A stretch of 64,000 bases of DNA from Rostratula benghalensis (Eukaryota > Chordata > Aves > Charadriiformes > Rostratulidae). The notes under the pieces were generated by a model that was not told where the DNA came from, did not search any database, and saw nothing but the letters and a program-made list of their open reading frames with translations. The position numbers and the translations under genes are program-made. Location: NCBI GenBank assembly GCA_013399305.1, contig VXAI01000038.1, forward strand, positions 4,814,118 through 4,878,117, written 5' to 3'. Shown piece by piece: positions 12,060-23,806 of this stretch. Each line of letters opens with the position of its first letter. Position 1 is the first letter of the stretch.

Positions 12060-13813
12060 TAATTTTTTTTACCTGAGACTTGGATCTTCTAAAACTCTTC
12101 TTTTACACAAGTTTAATTTCTTTTGCTCTGGATGCAAAGATTGTCTTTGTTATCGCAAACCTTCCAGTCTCCCCTTCACTAAGGGGAAAGACCAGATCTT
12201 ATTTTGGGTTAGGTTTGCTATTTCCAAGTGCATAAGTCAAGCAATAATGTACTAAGTTTCTTATTGTACCTAATTCTAACTATGGGAAAACCCAAATACA
12301 GGCGTCACATATAGTCATAAATAGTTTTTGTGTTAAATTACAACTTCCGTCTGGTTTCAGGACCATATCATACTGTGGCTTATTTACATTAAGTTCACTG
12401 TGGTATGTTTATGTCAGCCTCCCTATTTATTTGCTGTTTCATATACTGTTTACTGTAAGGAATACAGAGGGAACAGCAGAATATACATTAAAAAATTGGC
12501 AATCTTTGCTAAATAATGGGTAACAGCCGTGTGCCTAAATTTTTAACCACTGCTCAAACTGTGGTTAATTTTCAGAGTATGTATTCAATACAATGCTTGA
12601 TTGTGTAGAGTGATATTCTAAGGAGGCTTCTGACTTAAGATTCAGTTGAAGACACATTTCAGCTCCATCGCGGCAATATTTGCCTGGGTTTTTTTGTAGA
12701 ATATATTCTTCCTGTATTGAATCCCACAATCACCTTTTAACTGAGAAGTCTGAGGCTATTCAAAGATGTTAAGCTTGTTACAAATACAGTAATACCTCAA
12801 CTAACTCAAACCAATTCTTCAAATCCACCTGTGTTTCAAACACTCCTCTGTTTCCTGAGGTTCTACAGTAACTTGAAAAGTACAATTAAAACTTTTTTCC
12901 AAGTAACTGATAGTGCTCAAAACATATATTTTCATATGTTGTAATATTGTGGTCTGGGCCTTTGAAGAATCTGAGCTGTAAATGTCTTGCTAGTTGTTTT
13001 TTAAAGATTTTTTACTTTATTGGACCAGGATTGAGCAGAAAAAATTATTGTTTGACATAACTATAATAATGTTAACATAATTATGTTCACCTTTGGAACC
13101 TGATAAACAGTTATTTACTGTCTCCCAATTTTAAGTAATAAATTACATTAATGGCTTAAAAAAGTTTTGGTGTAATCTGGCTAACTGCTTGCTACTGCAA
13201 TCGCAAATCTTTTTGAAGAGAAGGGAGATATGTTTCTCAGCTGGCATAGTATAAGCTATATATAAAGCAAAACTGTATCTAGAAGTCATCATGGACTTAA
13301 GTATGAAAAACCTACTCAACTGAAGGATTTAGATGAGCTCTTCCCCTGTTGTAAAGCATTCGATTGCTTCAGGCAAGCTTTCCTATCCTTTAATGGTGGA
13401 TGCTGTTTTACTGTGGTGGAAGGAGAGCGCATCCATGTAATGCTACTGGAAGTGCACACACTGTATCAGACCATCCTAAACCAGCTCCCAACCCGTTTAA
13501 CTTAATTCCTTTGCTGTGGGTGAAAAATGAGAAGACTTAGTAGATGGCATTGACCTGCATGTATCATACAACGCTTATCATACAGCGACTAAAAAATACT
13601 TTTAAATATTTGGATGTACTGTAAAGTACTTTCTCATTGGTTTCAGAAGGGCAGTGTAATAAAATGGAAACTATGAAGTTCAAGAAGAGTAAATTACACC
13701 TGGAAATTGCTAATATAGCAGATAAATTGTCATTAGGGTTTTAAACTTTGAGATAATTGTGCATAAGAGTAATTTGTTCCATACTAAAACTTTCTACTTT
13801 AATGTCTTTACAG

Positions 13814-13887
13814 AATTGTCATAAACATGCAGAATGCGAATCAAGAAGGAAGAACTATTTGTACTTTGTTGATAAAATAAGCTCTTG
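13814..13887 (+). other. Candidate 74-nt exon with a Cys-His-rich start
   Basis: The acceptor 'ctttaatgtctttacag' is preceded by a pyrimidine-rich stretch. The segment ends 'ctcttg|gtatga', a moderate donor. The open frame reads NCHKHAECESRRKNYLYF then VDKISS. The CxKHAxC spacing recalls the first cysteines of some EGF-like modules, but the remaining EGF cysteines are absent, so no domain is claimed. Phase is 0 at the 5' side and 2 at the 3' side. Confidence 0.18.
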
Positions 13888-15817
13888 GTATGAAAACAGT
13901 GCAAGCTGTCAAGTGGCAAATGCTGCCATTTGTCTCCTTAGCACCTGGCTAATGATCCGTGACAGAAATATCAGAGCTGAGTGATAACTGTACAGTGATA
14001 TAATCTGGCCTCTTGGCACAGACTTTACACCAAGGACTTCAGTGGTGCGTTTTAGCCACTTCGCTGTTGAAGACTAACACTGAAAGGGCTTTCCTGTCCA
14101 AATAAATTAGTCTGGGTGACAGAAACAATTTACAAAGCTCTAAATGTGTTTCTTGGCTTATTGTTTGGAAGATCTAACTGTGGAATGTTCAGCATAAATA
14201 ACATTCTGAAAGGTATGATTAGGAGCATGTTTGATTAATCCTGTCTATAAAGCAAAGGGCTGCATGATTGATAGATAGTTTTCTTTTTTTTTCCCCCATG
14301 CTATTCTGTCAGGCCATGTGATAACCAGATAAGACTCATCATGATTTCAATATGCATCTGATCCCAAGTTTGCTACCCTTCCTGTCAAAGTTCTTGTTAC
14401 CTCTCAGAAGCTAATAAGGATTTTATTTAAACAGTTAATTTTAGAAGAGCAGACTTTAATGGAGGATAAAGCTTGATGAAGGGACTAACTTCTGCGAGGG
14501 TTTAGCACTGTACAGGTAGAGTGTTGTGGGTCTAGAGGTACTGTTCTTCAAATTCGATGCTTAATTAATACTGCATGGACTATTAGGCAGTTGCAAGGGG
14601 TTTATACAACAAATGCGGTAGAGGGTGCAAAACCCATATTGCCTTGAACTTTAAGTTAAAATTGACCTAAATTTCCCACCCTTATAAATAACAACTGGCA
14701 CATCTTAGCCCAGTATTAGTATTACTACATTATTTTGAATTGATTCTGGTGCCCAGATGTTACTCTGTATATGAACTCCTCTGCATATCTGTCTTGATAG
14801 CATCTGCTTAAACTTGCAGTCACAATATCGAAGGAGTTTCTGTTCTGACTAGCTTGCCCTTGGAATACTTATTCTAGATGTTAAGCAAAGTATTTCATTT
14901 TTTTATTTCTAAAATTTTATTACTTATTTTACTCCATAGGATGGCTAGAATGATCCTTCTGTACCCTTAGACAAATTGATTGCTAGAAGTTGTAAATTCT
15001 CTGAAACCAGTAGTTGGGTCTGGTTGTGTTAGTAAATAGAATGTGTGCACCAACTTAAAAGGTACTAGATTATTATCTTCCTTAACTTATTGACAAATCT
15101 GCCATGATACAATAAGAAACATGTGTTGGTATTGGTTTTTTGCTTGTGAGTTTTTCCTGTGTTTGTTTGAAATTATGGTAGTTGTCTCTTCAAAATCTTG
15201 AGCACCCTGTTCCACCAGCTCAGGTGTTCATCAGACCTTGCCATGATCTGACATGGTTTCCTATGCCAGCAAAACAAATTAGAGAATTTTCTTCTGGGTT
15301 AATGAGCTGAATCAGCTCAGTTGAAAGGCATCATGGCCATAAAAATGTGAGTTGAAACTGCATGACTGGATGCAGACATGATTAAAAGGGTCAGGGAGAT
15401 TAAAGCTTCACAAGATAGATGTCAGGGAGCTGTCAGATCTGGTTGGTCTCATGTAACTTGTACAGAACGTCGTCTCTGCATAGGATACACAGAAGGGTGA
15501 TCAGGGTCTGACCATTTGGGTTACAGAGAAGAAAGAGTGTCAATATGTCATGGCCATTGGTTTTGTTCCATAGACCTGTGTGGAAAAAACCCTCAAGTGT
15601 CCTGTTAGTTAGTCAAGGACAACAAACTCTAAAGTGAAAATTCTCTATGCAGGACTAAACTATTCCGGGAGAGTGAGTGTCTTCTAAGGTATTGAGCCGA
15701 TTACTGAAGGACAGCTCTAAGTAGCCAAAATATCATGAGTATTACACACAGCCTTATATTATAGACACCACAAAAGGCCTTAAAGCCCCTCTCAGAGTTA
15801 TGTTGGTTTCTTTCTAG

Positions 15818-15932
15818 AACTTCAATATACGAACATTATTTACCAGCAGATTGTGAAGCAAGCCTTTGTAATGATAGCCCTAAGACATTGAGGTACTCTC
15901 TGATGAGACGCTGCAAAGTTGCATGTTCTTAG
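15818..15932 (+). other. Candidate terminal-exon-like segment, cysteine-containing
   Basis: After the acceptor-like 'ttggtttctttctag' one frame (after one leading base) reads TSIYEHYLPADCEASLCNDS, then PKTLRYSLMRRCKVACS and a stop at 15930-15932. Four cysteines occur in 38 codons. The pyrimidine tract is short. No family is recognised, and a chance origin is likely. Confidence 0.15.
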
Positions 15933-17699
15933 AGACTGTACTTGCCCGGGGGATGTTTAAATATCCCAAGAAGACAAGCTTCACCCTTTCAGCCACAACG
16001 ATTACCTGTTCTTATGAGGTAAAGCTGACAAGTGATGGAATAAGAGAGACCAGAAGAGAGAATCAATTCTGTGCTAATGAGCATGCAAGGCTATCAGGGA
16101 ATCAAATAGCACACAATTGGTTAGGTTAAAGACAATATTAATCTACTCATGGTAAAAGGAAAGAGTTCTCCTGGTGCTGTGAAGCTCATTGTGAAAGTTA
16201 ATTTTTTACTTAAGTGTTCTTGTCCTGAATGTCTTCACCACTTTCACTTTTGAAAGTTATGGAGCCCCGGAGCTATTTTTTAACAACCTTTACATCTTCT
16301 ACAGATATCTTGACTGAGCTCCTGCAGTACCAGTGTATAATCTTTTAATGGGCGGACCGGATATACTACTGTTAAGTTAGTACATGAGTTATTAGCTTGG
16401 TTGAGAACCATCCCCTCCTATTCATGAGGATAGGTGAAGCCCCTGTAATCAACTTCATTTGGACTACAGCTATTTTGGACGTATGCTCTTACCTAGTCAG
16501 TGTAAAGGAGATGTGGATTCTGTAGACTGACATTCAGAAGTTGTGTGATAATTAAGATTTTTAGTTGCTTTCCTTTGTAAAAATAGCTCAGCGTGCATGC
16601 TCTTGTTTGTGATGCCATTTCTTATACTTAATATTTATTGTAACATTCTCAGAAGGTCTGATATTGCTGCATCATGCCGGCTCAGAGATAACAACAGAGT
16701 GTAGGACCCTCCAGGTGAGTGCAGCAGGTTGTAGATCAGACACATCAAAGGAATAGAGAATGGGTCTCTCCTCAAGGGATTGTATTTCTTGATGTTTTCT
16801 AATAGTGTTTGCAGCTCTCTGGTAGAAGATGGGAGATTAGAAAGTAAAAGTGCATGATAACACTTTGCGTTTAATTTGTTGTGCCAATCCCTACCCCAAA
16901 CTTGGCCTGCTTATTTTAGTTTGGCAGCAATCAGTTTCCAAAAAAAATCACAGCACCTGTCACAGAACTCTTGGCAGCACGTCTCTCACGCAATGGCTCT
17001 CTGCTCACCTGGCTGAGTGACTCATGGTTGCCTTGTAAGGTGAGAAGTAACCCTTTTCTCACTAATCATTAATTAGATCTTTTATCTGTGATAAACACTT
17101 ATTGCCTTGACTGAAGGAGCAATGACTTGATTTAAGACCTAGAAACATAACATTTCAGCTCTCCCAGATGTCTCTTCTGGATGCAGACTGTCCAATGTGT
17201 AGAGTCTGATGGTGTGTGCATATCTAATTCAAAAGTGCCAGCTAGGAATCCTAAGTGACTTCCCATTATTATAATATTTCATAAACTGACATAATTTTTC
17301 TTTCAAATGTATCTTATTGCTTATTAAATATACATTCATACTAATAAAAGCTACAATTACCACTGACTGCTTCCCTGGCTCATAGCCTCAACTGTGACAG
17401 CAAGGTCTTGTAAGAGCAACTAATCGGTTGTGCTGAGGAAGCAGCAATCACCTTAGGTCAGACAGAATGTTTTAGGTAGTGCAAAGATGGCTTGACCATA
17501 ATTCAAGTTTCTACATATGTTCTTTATTCCACTGCTATCAGTCCAGCTATTTTCAGCTGTATTAAGCAAAATTACGCATTTAGAAGATGTTTCATGGTTT
17601 TGGTTTCTTAGTTATGTTTGGTTGTTTGCGTTCCTAAAAGTTGATATATATGTAACTAGAGTGGAAACAATTTGTTGATTCATTAAGATTGTTAGCGAA

Positions 17700-17882
17700 G
17701 TGTGTCCTCTCTATTCCACTCTGGAATGGAGTACTGTGTCCAGCTCATGGGAAAGACATAGACCTGTTGGAGCTGGTCCAGAGGAGGCCACAAAACTGCT
17801 CAGAGGGCTGGAGCACCTCTGCTATAAGGACAGGCTGAGAGAGTTGGGGTTGTTCAGCCTGGAGAAGAGAAGGCTCTGGTGA
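17700..17882 (+). pseudogene. CR1 ORF2 (reverse transcriptase C-terminus) remnant
   Basis: This is a decayed piece of the CR1 ORF2 protein, the endonuclease/reverse transcriptase polyprotein that would drive LINE retrotransposition. Translation gives CPLYSTLE near the start and then [20 protein letters not shown], which match the conserved segments near the ORF2 C-terminus. Around 17780 the codons for the expected VQRRATK motif fall in two frames, consistent with loss of one base, and a short stretch before it is missing relative to other CR1 copies. A TGA at about 17880 then closes the frame. The copy is non-functional. The identification is recognised from the family pattern and was not computed. 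Confidence 0.85.
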
Positions 17883-18218
17883 GATCTTATCGCTGCCTTT
17901 CGTTACTTGAAGGGGCTTATGAGACAGATGGTGGCAAACTTTTTATCAGGGCCTGTTGCTCTAGGACATAGGGTAACAGTTTTAAACTAAAAGAGGGTAA
18001 ATTCAGACTAGGTATAAGGAAGACATTTTTTACACTGAGGTTGGTGAGACACTGGTGCAGGTTGCCCAGAGAAGTGGTGGATGCCCTGTCCTTGGAAACA
18101 TTCCAGGTCAGGTTGGACCAGGCTCTGAGCAACCCAATCTAGTTGAAGATGCTCATTGCAGGGAGGTTGGACTAGATGACCTTTAAAGGTCCCTTCCAAC
18201 CCAAACTACTCTATGAGT
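17700..18218 (+). mobile_element. CR1 LINE, 5'-truncated, 3' end intact
   Basis: This is a 3' portion of a chicken-repeat-1 (CR1) non-LTR retrotransposon in + orientation. In order it shows the 'gagtactgtgtccag' block of ORF2, the 'aggctgagagagttgggg' and 'cctggagaagagaaggct' blocks, the 'ttgcccagagaagtggtgga' block of the ORF2 end, and a terminal 'ggtcccttccaaccc' followed by a degenerate 'ctatgagtcc' tail. CR1 copies are usually truncated at the 5' end and lack poly(A) tails, as here. The internal 'ggtaacagttttaaactaaa' segment places it in a different 3'-end type from the copy at 27.74 kb. It carries a frameshift and substitutions, so it is not mobile. This retrotransposon family is the strongest pointer to a bird genome in the window. 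Confidence 0.95.
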
Positions 18219-21200
18219 CCAAGTAATACTCACCAGGTTTGATACAACTTAATTTATTTGGAACTGTTGAGCCCAGTATTCCCATAATACACAGGAGATC
18301 TCACCACAAAATCATGATAGAGTGGCAAAATTGAGTCAGATGTGGTCAGAAATCTCTTCTGGTGTGTATGAAGAGCAAAGAGGGTTCGCTGCCTGCATCA
18401 TGCAGGGTCAGCAATGTTTATCTGACATGCTGTTTAAAAAAAACAAGCTATAAAGTTAGAGCAAGAATAAGGATAGAAATCCTGTTGAAGTAAAAAACAT
18501 AAATGTCACAAAGTAAAATCATAGATGCCTCCTTACCAGTGATGCAGGGTCAGTTAGTATAAAATACATTCCTCTTTCTTCTGCTCCCTTTTCCCTGGCT
18601 TCACTTAGGTCAGTGAGCAGTTGACACACATCATTCTCACAGTTTTCAGGCAGGTATCACCTGCATCTCCCCAGCATTATGCACTTTATCATAAATGTTC
18701 CCTGGAGCCTTCCTTAATCCTTTACAGCTGAGTGAACCAAGACACTGTGGACCCAATTTAATAAATTCAGAGTTACAGCTCTTCTCTACTGAGTCAGAAA
18801 TCTTTCCTCAACTCTGCTGATGTAGCTGTTTTATAAATATAACTAGGGTGGATTAACTATCTGAATACATCCACCTAAAAAATCTGCTTGTGACCTTAGT
18901 TTTTGATCTACTGTTTTGTGTATAAGTCGATTTATTTCAGTATTTTGAGGGAGCAAAGAGAATTGGCAAAATGGAGTAAGTGGAAAGCAGGGCAGGGGGC
19001 AAAAAATAATGGAGAAAAAAACCCTGTGGAAATAAAATTTTAAAACTGTGGCACTGTAACTGCTGGTTAGTACTATACCTTCAGCCATTTCTCCTTTATA
19101 AGAATGTGGGATACCTGCTTAACATTTGTAGGGATGCAGCAATCTCTCTGTGCAGTCTCTGGTGTTGACTGATACACTGTGTGAGTTGGTTGCTAGACAA
19201 CTTGTGCTCATTGAACCAGGCTAGGAGGTATAGAGGTTGTTTATGCCTCTTTCTGAGATCTCTGGCATATATATATAGGATCTAAGGTCATCTAATGCTA
19301 TACAGAGGTTCTTGGCAGAATTTACTGGGTCAGATTTCATCACTTGGGCTAAAGCAGGAGGAAATGAAGTTACGTCATGCTTTAGAATTCTGTCTTTTAA
19401 ACTGAAAATAAGTTATTTGGACTCATCTATTATTCTTCCTCATAATATATTAAAGAATAGGAAGTATTAATTGGGAAACTCATCATGCAATCTAGGGGAG
19501 TCTTGTCATCAACACACCTTTACACTAATGAAATAGTATCATGGCTAGTTACAAAAAGAAGAGTTGACATTCACATAATCTATGGACTTTACTTAAAAGT
19601 TTGAAAATTGCCTTCCTCTAGTGAAAGTGTTGAAATGCAACCAACACAAGGCTCATTGAGAAAATGGCTTTGTTTTAGCTGTTAACAATCCAGCTCAGAT
19701 ACACCCCCCAGTTTCTCTCCCGCACACACAACTGTTCTGGATTCCACCCCACAACGATTGCACTTATACTACCACCAAAATCTTGATTCCATGATCAATG
19801 CGTCTTGAGCTGAGCTGTAGAAGGGGTTTTTAATGGAGAAGCTGAATACCTCCACATACTCACTAAATGATTCCATACTCTGTGCTCTTCTTCTGTCACA
19901 GGCAAAGCTGATGTGTGGATGTCAGATGTATTTTCATTAATGTTGTCATTATCCTTTTGGCCACAGAAACAAAAGATTACTGAATTTAACCCTAAATAAA
20001 GCAAGCCTATATAATTGTAAACTTATATTTTTTTAGAATATTTCAGTGCAGAAACAACATGTATATTCACTAGGTGTCTGACCACCCCGTATGGAATTTC
20101 TTGTCTTGCAGAGCTTTTTTCAAATTAGGGATTTAAAAATCTTAAATTCAATTTCTGCTGAAATATAACTTTTTATAAATAGGCTGATTGCTAATAGATA
20201 TTTTTTATTTACAAGTAATTTTAAGCAAAAATATTTTCAAAGTGTTTCAGACCTCTCATATTAAACTAACTCTAATTTTTCCCTCCTCCTTTTTGGAAGT
20301 TAGGCTTTTAGCTAGCTGGCTGTAATCTGGACGTTTACATTTTTACTCTTTTGCTTTGTTTTTCCTGTTAATCTAATGAGAAGAAAATTCTATTATTCCT
20401 CAATCCAAGTATTATCACCCTAGGAGACAATCTAAACCAGAGAACTTCAAAGATGTCTACAGCCTTAGTCTGTGAAAGAATTCTACTGTATGGCTGTCTT
20501 CAAATCTCTCTGTTCACATTTCCCATGTTAAGTGACAAAAGGGATGCTATGTCTCTGTCTTAACTATTAGGTCCACAGTTAAGGAGTTAATGAAGGCGTA
20601 TTTTGGGTACCAATGTGTCATAAAACTTGGTTTAGTTTTTTTATGTATGTTTCAAGACTGTTTAGACAGGAGATTAAAAGTTGCAGGAAGCGTTGGAGTT
20701 TGAATTAACAATAGAGCTGTCTGAAATGCAGAAGTTTTAGTAGTTGGAAAGCTATTTTCACAAGCTGATTCAATTCTAACTTGAGATGTATCCTGAAAAA
20801 AAGCTTTTCATTGAATGGTCTTGTTAGTAAAAGACTCGTGGTACTCTTCAAGAGTGTGTGCTGCTTGACAGGTGGTGGCTGGCACTGATGTGCCTTCAGC
20901 CAGTTTCCTTAGGGCCTGTACTAAGCAATGTTGAGATTAACCAGCCCTTCATACCTACTCGCTGTACATAGGCAAAGCCATTCATCTTGCAGCTATGTTT
21001 TCAAGTATTGTCTTGTTCCATGGAAATACTAGCTGAATTAAAGACACTCCTGTGGCACATTTTAGATTAATCATCATTTTCAGAGATCTTTTGACTGTCC
21101 TGACAAAAATAATGTTGTGTGCAGAACTTCATTTTTTTGTTGGAGTGCGGCTGTAAGAGACGCATCATGAGGAAAACGGGCAAGTTAATTATTTGGCTCT

Positions 21201-21533
21201 ATTTGGCAACACTTAATCCCTAGCTGAAAAACTGAGGGTTTGTTTTTCATCTAACATCTCAAAAAGCATATAGATTGACATCAAAACAACAAAAATTAAA
21301 GATGGAAGATGGGATCTATGAAGTGAGGTTTCTGGAATGGGAAGTCTTCCATTCTACACATCACTTTCAGGGAGATACTGAACTGCATACAGCTATTTTG
21401 AGGGGGTTTGGTTTGGTTTTTAAGAATGCATTAGCTCTTTGAAGCTTTTGCTTTTGAAAGGTAGGTAAAAATGGTTGCTCTTTGTCAGTGAGATCAGAAC
21501 AGAAGTAGTTGGCTTAAAGATGGGGCTTTAAGT

Positions 21534-21633
21534 AACCTGGTCTGGTGGGAGGTGTCCCTGCCCATAGCAGGGGTGTTGGACCTTGATGATCTTTAAGGTC
21601 CCTTCCAACTCTAACCATTCTATGATTCTGTGA
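21534..21633 (+). mobile_element. CR1 LINE 3' tail fragment
   Basis: Only the last ~100 bases of a CR1 copy remain: 'ggtgtccctgcccatagcag', then 'tgatctttaaggtccctt', 'ccaactctaaccattctatg' and the terminal 'attctgtga' repeat. The tail is well preserved, so this is probably a very short 5'-truncated insertion rather than a fragment eroded from a longer copy. It resembles the 3'-end type of the 17.7-kb copy more than that of the 27.7-kb copy. No coding sequence is included. Confidence 0.88.
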
Positions 21634-22407
21634 AGAAAACATAAATCACAGGGAATTTTACATCTTGTTTTACTGCTGTATGTATATTTTAGGAAGGATC
21701 TGTAGAACCATTATGACCTGACATTCTAAACATGGACTAGATAACCAAGTATTAGTGTAACTTTCTAGAAGGGGGGAAAAATAATCTTTCTTTTGTCTTC
21801 TCTGCTCTGTAGTTCATCCAAGATCTGGGAAAAATGTCTTGTATCATACAGGCTTTGCAGTCACAAGCAAAGTTTTTATTCCCTTGTTTCTCTACCAAAG
21901 CTTAAACAGACACTGAAAGGCTAAATGGGCCCATATTTTTGCAAATAGATTTGTATGTAATGCATTCCAGAAGGTCCTGGTCTTCTAAGTAAGGAGGAAT
22001 GATTTTTTTGTGCTTCACTAGTAGCTATTTTTCATCATTACTACCTGCATGATGCCACTTACCTTCAAAATTCTTACCTTGAAAAACAATCAACCACCAA
22101 TTTCTTGGACTCATGGAGGAATCTGAGTTCACATATGCTCTAAGAATGATCAAAGTCACTAATATTGCAAGTCCACATTCTTTTTTTATCACCAAATATC
22201 TTTTAGAAAGGTGAGGAGAGTGATGTAGTGAAGTGAATGATCAGGATGCTTGTTTTGCTTATAAATAAATATAAGAAGCAATCCGAGTGTTGACTGATCA
22301 CCAGTCTGAAGTGAACAGGGCAGTTGTGTTAGAAAAAAGCACTGAAATGGTGAATTTTATTATTTCTGTCAAAAAAGAAAAATCATCCTGCACTTGGACA
22401 CCAGGCT

Positions 22408-22408
<1 letters not shown>

Positions 22409-22441
<33 letters not shown>
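22409..22441 (+). repeat. A-run, 33 bases (longest homopolymer in the window)
   Basis: Thirty-three consecutive A residues follow 'ggacaccaggctc' and are followed by 'gaaaaataacttt'. CR1 elements do not end in poly(A), so this run is not a CR1 tail. It could be the tail of a short retroposed transcript or a slippage expansion. No AATAAA lies at the usual 10-30 bases upstream, and no clear target-site duplication was found by eye, so the origin is unresolved. Confidence 0.95.
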
Positions 22442-22443
<2 letters not shown>

Positions 22444-23763
22444 AAAATAACTTTACACTTGGGTTTCTAGGAGAAAAAGAAAATTAACCCAATCTAAAAG
22501 GTATGAGGGAAGGAGAAAGGGGGGAGTGTCAGTCACTTTCATTCATTGCACATCAGATTTCGAAACTAACCTTTGAAACAACATTTGCTGCTTTTTTTTC
22601 TGACTTAAGCTAATGGGATGAAAATAGCTTCAGAATATACTATTTCTTTTCCAATTTCACACAGTCACAAATCTTTTATTTGACAGTTGTGACCTTCAAC
22701 ACTCCAGTAAATATTTTTTACTCTTTTAATTTTGCCTTGCAGCGGATACTTAGTTTGTCGTCACTCATCACTGCATAGAGCATGATGATTAGGTTTTAAT
22801 TGGTTAGTAAGCAATGTACAGAATGGGATTCTGTACACTGACCGTTGACACTGACCATTTTCAGCCTCCCTGGAAGAGGAGTTTTGGTAGTTGGGTACTT
22901 GTCACCCAGATACAATTCTTATCTGGAAAAGTAGATCTAAATGAGAGATTCAAATGGAGGGGAAAAAAAAAAAATAGTTCAAGGTGCCTGGAGATAATAA
23001 TCTGAAGCAAGTGTGGGGTGTTCTTTTTTTCTAGTATTCCAGGGTGTGGAACTGTCCCCATTAAGAAACCATATAACCCAGCCCCTTGCCTCTCTGGTCT
23101 GGCAAGCAGTTTCTTCTCAGGCTGTTGTTTTAGGTGGGACCTGAAACTAATGCTTCCTAAACAAAACCTTTATTGTTTTTATTCAGAAGTAATATTCCAA
23201 GCATTAACCTAATGAGACTGGAGACTGACACGTTCAGGGCTTGCTCAGACACAAGCAGTGATGGCAACGAAGCCTGAGATGATGTAAATAGTCTGAAACC
23301 AGTATTTTTGTCTGTTTGAAATTGAGCAGCAGGGAGTCAAATTTACAAGTAGAATTCAGGAGAAATATGGGTCAAAAGTGCTGAACTTCTGGCACACTCC
23401 CTTGAATTCTTTTAACCTATACCAAGCAAAGACCAGAGAATGGCTCATTGCTAGGCTGTGAGGATTATCCTGGGAGGGGACCTACTGTTTCTGCAAGGTG
23501 TGCACTAGAACACAGTGGGGTTTTCTCATGTGTTTTGCAGAAACGATTGTGCTTTGTTAATGTCTCTCTTTTGTGCCCTCCAAACTTAAAAAATTAAAAT
23601 ATCTTTTTTAGAGGCCTGTCCAATCAGGTCTTTCTCTCAGAATATTGTCATAGAGCTTATCCTTTCTCTCAGAGTGAAGCAATACTCAAGTCTCTCTTGC
23701 TTTGATATTTTGGCACGACAACTTAATTTTAATGAGAGGTGTATTGTGGATACAAGTATATCC

Positions 23764-23806
23764 ACAAGTAAACACTGTAAATATATATATATATACAAGT
23801 AAACAC
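23764..23806 (+). repeat. Direct repeat flanking a (TA)n
   Basis: 'acaagtaaacac' occurs at 23764-23775 and again at 23795-23806. Between them lies 'tgtaa' plus an AT dinucleotide run (23781-23795). A local duplication followed by expansion of the intervening AT run explains the arrangement. Confidence 0.8.

Larger units (their letters stand above)
9251..17690. other. Unique AT-rich non-coding stretch
   Basis: It holds the AT-rich minisatellite patch, the (TA)n run and the exon-like segments at 10.6, 13.8 and 15.8 kb. No interspersed repeat was recognised. The rest appears as ordinary single-copy vertebrate non-coding sequence. Confidence 0.6.

Noticed and set aside
22028..22125. Minus-strand segment with two donors (gtaaga, gtaagt) and a moderate acceptor, open peptide SKKLVVDCFS
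   Set aside because: The acceptor pyrimidine tract is short and interrupted and the exon would be only 32 bases. It is weaker than the candidates listed.
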